DNA from: CAYLMG01 sp964493425
GTDB taxonomy: Bacteria > Planctomycetota > Phycisphaerae > Sedimentisphaerales > Anaerobacaceae
Length of the DNA: 64,000 bases
Direction: 5' to 3'
Assembly: GCA_964493425.1 (NCBI GenBank)
Contig: CAZBMW010000005.1
Span: 1-64,000 of the forward strand
Under the pieces are notes generated by a model that worked only from the letters and a program-made list of their open reading frames with translations, was not told the DNA's origin and searched no databases. The number at the start of each line of letters is the position of its first letter. Position 1 is the stretch's first letter. Shown here in pieces: positions 59,695 to 64,000 of the stretch. The position numbers were made by a program, and so were the translations under genes.

Positions 59695-61251
59695 TCAACT
59701 AACTGTCTGTGTATGCGGCTGTCTCCTGCTGACCAAAGGCAAAACAACAGTGAGTGTTGTTCCCCTGCCGACCTCGCTTTCCACCTCGATTCTGCCCCCA
59801 TGCATCTGAACAATTTCCTTAACAATAGCCAGTCCCAAACCTGTGCCCTGTACCTGCTCCCCCTCACGATAGACCCTGTAGAACCGGTCAAATATTTTCG
59901 GAAGTGATTCCTTTGGTATACCTACTCCTGTATCGCTTACATAAAAAAACAACTCATCTTCCCTGCACCGAGCAGAAACAGAAACCCTGCCATTTTCCGG
60001 TGTGAATTTTATGGCATTATTCACAAGGTTCGTTATTACCGACTCAATTTTAATTTCGTCACCCTGCAACGTTCCAAGTTTTTCAGGAATATCACATAGC
60101 AGCTCTATTTTATTTTTTTGCGCCAGCGGTTTTAAGGCCGAGAGAACTCGATTGAAAACCTCTCGGATATTCACATCCTCCCGAACGATTTTAAAAGTAC
60201 CGGCTTCAATACTTGATATTTCAAGAATACTCTCTATCAAAGTTGTCAGCCGCTCCGTCTCCTTTTCAATCACATGCAGACATTCCTCTTCCATTTCACG
60301 ACTCATATCAGGGCTGGACAGGATTGTCTCAGTATAGGCCTTTATCGAAGTCAAAGGAGTTCGCAGCTCGTGTGAGACCGAAGAGATAAAATTCTGTTTC
60401 ATCTGGTCAACTTCACGTTCTTTCGTGACGTCCCGCATTACTATTACAACGCCAACGATCGCTCCATCGTTTCTGCGAATGGGAGCAGCACCAGCCGATA
60501 TGGGATGCAAATTCCCGTTTTTAGCAACAAGGCAGTCCTCATCAGTCACTGTCTGCATCTGACCGGATTCGAGTGCTTTTTGAACAAAATCTTCAACAGC
60601 CTTTCCCGTATTTTCTTTGACAATTCTAAAAAACTCAACGACCTTTTTCCCCTGCACCTCGGCAAAGCTCCATCCTGTGAGATGCTCGGCAATCCTATTA
60701 AATAAAATGATTCGCTTATCAATATCAACAGCAATGACACCGTCACTCATACTTGAAAGAGTCACTGATAACAGCTCTTTTTCCTCAGCGAGCTGTTCCG
60801 TTCTTTCCTTTACAAGTCTTTCAAGATTTTCGTGATATTTTTTAAGTTTATCTTCATTTACTTTGTGGTTAATGGCATTTTTTATTACCCCTGGCAAAAC
60901 CCTAAGATAATCACGCTTCGGGTCCTTGACCAGATAATCATAGGTACCTGCCTTCATAGCCTTGATAGCTGTCTCCTCATCACCGGCACCGGTTGTAAAT
61001 ATAGTTGGTGTATCCCCCAAAACACTAAAAACATCAAAAGCTGTACCGTCACCCAGCCGATAGTCAACGATGACAATATCAAATCTTTCACGATTCAATA
61101 GTTCGCTCGCCTCTGAAACCGAGTTGGCTAACTTATAATCATAAGGCAGGCTATTCTTACGCACCGCCGCCTCAAAGGCCATCCGGTCAACCTCATCATC
61201 CTCGACCAATAAAACTCTATATCTGGATTTGTTCGTGATATCAGTACTCAT
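59695..61251 (-). CDS. hybrid sensor kinase with N-terminal receiver domain
   Basis: The 518-residue cytoplasmic protein has a receiver domain (about 10-125; VLLVEDDEVDR, phospho-acceptor aspartate in IVIVDYRLGDG, YLVKD), a coiled coil, a PAS domain (about 165-285, ending in VVIVMRDVTKE), a HisKA domain with FISSVSHELRTPL (histidine acceptor), and an HATPase domain (NLVNNAIKFTPENG; DTGVGIPKESLPKIFDRFYR; GTGLGLAIVKEIV). The receiver precedes the kinase, so it is likely to be regulated by phosphorylation. It is the last gene of the operon, overlapping the response regulator by 11 bp. Confidence 0.94.
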   Translation of the reverse strand: MSTDITNKSRYRVLLVEDDEVDRMAFEAAVRKNSLPYDYKLANSVSEASELLNRERFDIVIVDYRLGDGTAFDVFSVLGDTPTIFTTGAGDEETAIKAMKAGTYDYLVKDPKRDYLRVLPGVIKNAINHKVNEDKLKKYHENLERLVKERTEQLAEEKELLSVTLSSMSDGVIAVDIDKRIILFNRIAEHLTGWSFAEVQGKKVVEFFRIVKENTGKAVEDFVQKALESGQMQTVTDEDCLVAKNGNLHPISAGAAPIRRNDGAIVGVVIVMRDVTKEREVDQMKQNFISSVSHELRTPLTSIKAYTETILSSPDMSREMEEECLHVIEKETERLTTLIESILEISSIEAGTFKIVREDVNIREVFNRVLSALKPLAQKNKIELLCDIPEKLGTLQGDEIKIESVITNLVNNAIKFTPENGRVSVSARCREDELFFYVSDTGVGIPKESLPKIFDRFYRVYREGEQVQGTGLGLAIVKEIVQMHGGRIEVESEVGRGTTLTVVLPLVSRRQPHTQTVS

Positions 61252-61660
61252 TTGGCGATTTGCTTAAAGTCCAATACTTGTCAATCATTCCAATCATCTG
61301 CACAAACTCTTTATAATCCCGGGGCTTTATGACATAGCCGGCTACACCCAGTTTGAAACACCTGGATACATCGTCGGCATTCTTAGATACCGTTATAACC
61401 ACAACGGGAATCTTTTTCAGCTTACTATCGGCCTTTATACGCTGCAGAAATTCAAAGCCGTCAACACCTCTCATATTCAAATCAAGAAAAATGATACACG
61501 GCTTTTTATTTTTGGCATCATTCAAGTATTTAATAGCCTCGCTGCCATCACGTGGATGAATCAGAGGATTGGGAATCTGACTGTCCTTGAGAGCCCTCTC
61601 AACGGTCATTATATCCACACTGTCATCTTCAACTAACAATATGAGCCTCAAGTCCCTCAT
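61241..61660 (-). CDS. single-domain response regulator (Rcp1-like)
   Basis: This 139-residue protein is a lone receiver domain: LLVEDDSVDIMTVERAL, the phospho-acceptor aspartate in IIFLDLNMRGVDGFE, the threonine in VVITVSKNADD, and the lysine in YVIKPRDYKEF. It resembles the Rcp1 class that serves phytochrome-like kinases. Its start overlaps the end of the sensor kinase by 32 bp and its stop overlaps the hybrid kinase by 11 bp, so the three are strictly coupled. A GGAG site precedes the start. Confidence 0.94.
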   Translation of the reverse strand: MRDLRLILLVEDDSVDIMTVERALKDSQIPNPLIHPRDGSEAIKYLNDAKNKKPCIIFLDLNMRGVDGFEFLQRIKADSKLKKIPVVVITVSKNADDVSRCFKLGVAGYVIKPRDYKEFVQMIGMIDKYWTLSKSPNEY

Positions 61661-63818
61661 CAGCTTCGACTCCTATCTGCTCTTTTGGCAAAGTAAATAA
61701 GAAGGTTGTTCCCTTAGCCAGTTCCGACTCCAGCCAAATTTTTCCTCCATATAGCTCTACGATTCTCTTAACAACTGTGAGGCCAACACCGGCACTTTCA
61801 AATTCTTCCTGAGGTGTTAAAGTCTGGAATATTTTAAAAATTCTTTCAAAATTTTTCTCTTCGATACCGGGTCCATTATCAGCAACACTAAACTTCCAGA
61901 AATCTCCATCTGCGACACATCCAATTTTTATCCACCCCTTGGGCTTATCCATATATTTAACAGCATTACCAAGTAAATTCTGAAAAATCTGTCTTATCCG
62001 AACAGGCTCAAAATTCACAACAGGCAACTCGTTCTCGACGAGAATTTCAACATTTTCCCCCAGGCCAATTGTGTCAATGACCTCCCCTATCAAGACATTT
62101 AAATCGACGGAAACTTTCTCCTCTCTGATTCGCCCTACCCTTGAGTACTGCAGCACACCCTCAATCATGTTATGCATTTTGCTTGCTCTGTCCTTAAGCA
62201 GCCGCAACTTCTCTTTACCCTGGTCATCGAGCTTTTCCTCATAATCACTCGATATCCAATCAGCCAGGGTAGTAATGCCCCGAAGCGGTGCTTTCAAATC
62301 GTGGGATATTATGTACGCAAAATCCTTAAGCTCACGGTTAACACTTTCAAGCTCTTCAACAAGCTTGTGCTGCCTTTGCTCGATTTGTTTGGTCGCTGTA
62401 ATATCTTCAAATGACACTATGCCGCCAATAATCTCACCATGAGAATCTCTAACAAAATCTACATTCTTTGATATATTAAGTACGCGTCCATCTTTGGTCT
62501 GGATTTTACACTCCTTGCCAATAACAGGCTTTTCAACATCTTGAGCATAAAGACCACCCTTTACACAGCAGGGCTCAAGAGCAAACTCGGTACAGGATTT
62601 TCCAATCATATCTTCAGGAGCAAAACCTGTCATCTGACACAATCTGTCATTAACACTTGTAATAACATTATTTCTATCAACAGTAAAAACACTGCTGGGG
62701 ACAAGCCTGAATATAAGCTCGGCTCGCTCCTTAGCCTGCTTGAGGTCCGATTCGATTTGTTTCTTTTCGGTAATATCCAGACAAAATTCAATTATCTCAG
62801 AAATTTTGCCGTCCTTGCCAAAAAACGGAAAACCGCGAACTTCGACATACCGGGTGTTCTTATCGACGTCGTAATGTATATGCTCAACCACAACCGGTTT
62901 GCCTGTTCTTTTCACCTCCTCAAGTACGCAGAGATGGTCAGGACCTGTACAAGGCTTATTTTGTTTATGAGAAAGCATATGGCATTTCATACCCTCAGCC
63001 AATCGCCCCTGACACGCAGCCGAATTTGCTATCTTGATTGTGTAATCATTAGCATCGATAACATATAAAGGATGCGCTAACGAGTCCAGGACGTTATTAA
63101 GAAATTCTTTTTGTCTTTCAATTTTCTCCCTGGCTTTTCTTTGTCCGACCAATTTATGTTTCTGGAGTATAAATACAAAGCTGAAAAGCAAAAACGATGC
63201 GCAAACAGTCCACAAAGTAACAGTAGTTAATACGACTATATGGTACTTATCGGTTTCACTTTCCATATGCTCTCGCATAGCATCAGTCAGCTGACTGATG
63301 CCATTGCTGTATATCCGCTTTTGCTGCCGATATTCCTGACTGTAGAGCAAATCGCAGGCAGCTTTTAAGTTACCGCTTCTGACCATTTCAAACGCCTTAT
63401 TCTCCATAGCAACGAGCTTCATATTGGCTGTATCAGTCTGCTGAACAGCCTGGGCCATAAAATCTTCCGGGGCAATATTAAAAACTTCCTTAATATAAGA
63501 ATCCAACTGAGGCTCAAAAGACCTGTAACGCTGCTCCCACTTAAGTTCACCCGTTGCCGCCGCCATTCTCGCAGACATAGTTAACACTTCATCATAGTGA
63601 GTAATAGAGCCGCTTAATTCCATTACCCTGTGATATTGTTTATCAGTGGCTTTGAATTTTGCATACATACGGAGGGTGTACCAGCCACAGAAGATAAACA
63701 AAACTGCTAAAGGTAGAACAAGCAGAAGAAGCAGTCCTCTCGTACCAAAAAAACCTGCGCCAGAATCTTTTTTATCCACATCCCTCGACCTGTCGACAAC
63801 AACGTTATCGCAATTCAT
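61629..63818 (-). CDS. membrane sensor histidine kinase with two PAS domains
   Basis: From the ATG at 63818 (AAGGGG site), the 729-residue protein has a short cytoplasmic N-terminus, a first membrane helix (LLLLLVLPLAVLFIFCGWYT), a periplasmic four-helix-bundle-like sensor (about 50-200), a second helix (VVLTTVTLWTVCASFLLFSFVFIL), two PAS domains, a HisKA with FAYIISHDLKAPLRG (His acceptor), and an HATPase (NLLGNAVKYM; DNGPGIEEKNFERIFKIF; GVGLTVVKRIV). The first PAS has a cysteine-rich loop, CHMLSHKQNKPCTGPDHLC, which looks like a metal-binding site. The gene overlaps the downstream regulator by 32 bp. A TTG 39 bases upstream is a weaker start. Confidence 0.94.
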   Translation of the reverse strand: MNCDNVVVDRSRDVDKKDSGAGFFGTRGLLLLLVLPLAVLFIFCGWYTLRMYAKFKATDKQYHRVMELSGSITHYDEVLTMSARMAAATGELKWEQRYRSFEPQLDSYIKEVFNIAPEDFMAQAVQQTDTANMKLVAMENKAFEMVRSGNLKAACDLLYSQEYRQQKRIYSNGISQLTDAMREHMESETDKYHIVVLTTVTLWTVCASFLLFSFVFILQKHKLVGQRKAREKIERQKEFLNNVLDSLAHPLYVIDANDYTIKIANSAACQGRLAEGMKCHMLSHKQNKPCTGPDHLCVLEEVKRTGKPVVVEHIHYDVDKNTRYVEVRGFPFFGKDGKISEIIEFCLDITEKKQIESDLKQAKERAELIFRLVPSSVFTVDRNNVITSVNDRLCQMTGFAPEDMIGKSCTEFALEPCCVKGGLYAQDVEKPVIGKECKIQTKDGRVLNISKNVDFVRDSHGEIIGGIVSFEDITATKQIEQRQHKLVEELESVNRELKDFAYIISHDLKAPLRGITTLADWISSDYEEKLDDQGKEKLRLLKDRASKMHNMIEGVLQYSRVGRIREEKVSVDLNVLIGEVIDTIGLGENVEILVENELPVVNFEPVRIRQIFQNLLGNAVKYMDKPKGWIKIGCVADGDFWKFSVADNGPGIEEKNFERIFKIFQTLTPQEEFESAGVGLTVVKRIVELYGGKIWLESELAKGTTFLFTLPKEQIGVEADEGLEAHIVS

Positions 63819-64000
63819 GTAACCATCCCCTTTGCCATCTTTGTCTAACCTCCCCAAACCAAAATGCCTTTTATGTAAAAGCTTGTATTTTCTCCACCAA
63901 TATCAAACAATAAACCAAAAACCTGATAACATCCTGTCGATGCTACTCAATCCTTAGTTCCTTACTAAAAAGCCAAGAGTTCTTCTTAATCTTTTCTCCA

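Overview
The window reads as a chromosomal segment of a Gram-negative member of the Planctomycetota, most likely class Phycisphaerae near the Sedimentisphaerales. This is inferred from the gene content, not from a database match. The main clues are giant secreted parallel beta-helix proteins ending in a single dockerin-like motif (GDLxFDGxVxxxDLAxxAxxWL), a sigma factor/membrane protein/secreted protein trio of a kind I associate with planctomycetes, a K+-dependent membrane pyrophosphatase, a uroporphyrinogen-decarboxylase-like protein beside a RhaT-type permease, a complete MacA-MacB-TolC efflux set, and intergenic repeat debris. Translation signals are ordinary GGAG-type Shine-Dalgarno sites, and several sigma70-like promoters are near consensus.

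Bases 1-15300 hold mostly housekeeping genes: a 5'-truncated mnmG, a radical SAM protein, a small operon (membrane protein, winged-helix regulator, exported GyrI-like protein) behind an operator-promoter, nadD, a 35-residue lysine-rich peptide gene, lysA, a secreted GH43-like enzyme, accBC, a sigma factor operon, a SpoIIE-type phosphatase, a YggS protein, and a candidate small RNA with its own promoter and terminator. Bases 15300-25420 hold yjbQ, argS, rsfS, hppA, rplM-rpsI, a stretch of intergenic repeats with two identical 94-bp copies flanking a small membrane-protein gene, a thioredoxin-like lipoprotein, a STAS protein and rnc. The rnc leader contains a hairpin.

Bases 25470-31360 encode a tripartite efflux pump on the minus strand (outer-membrane factor, adaptor, ATPase, permease). 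A tRNA-Cys gene, a UroD-like protein with a RhaT-type transporter, and a secretin-like lipoprotein follow. Bases 35070-44130 hold two giant secreted beta-helix proteins, a tandem duplication in which the 5' leader regions are conserved as well as the coding parts.

Bases 44440-50780 carry a macro-domain/alcohol dehydrogenase pair, a small methyltransferase, an RNase HII-like protein and clpB. Bases 50810-59540 form an envelope-glycan island: rmlA-rmlC-rmlD-rmlB run from one promoter into two glycosyltransferases, and convergent to them lie a protein with two kinase domains and an ABC exporter with a PDZ-like domain inserted between its first two membrane helices. The window ends with an interlocked histidine kinase/response regulator/hybrid kinase operon.

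The most unusual items are the PDZ-bearing ABC exporter next to the double kinase, the conserved leader of the two beta-helix genes (strong ribosome site, very short ORF, hairpin just before the real start), the small RNA at about 15123-15221, the 94-bp repeats, and the operator in front of the winged-helix operon. No CRISPR array, rRNA, prophage or transposase gene was seen.
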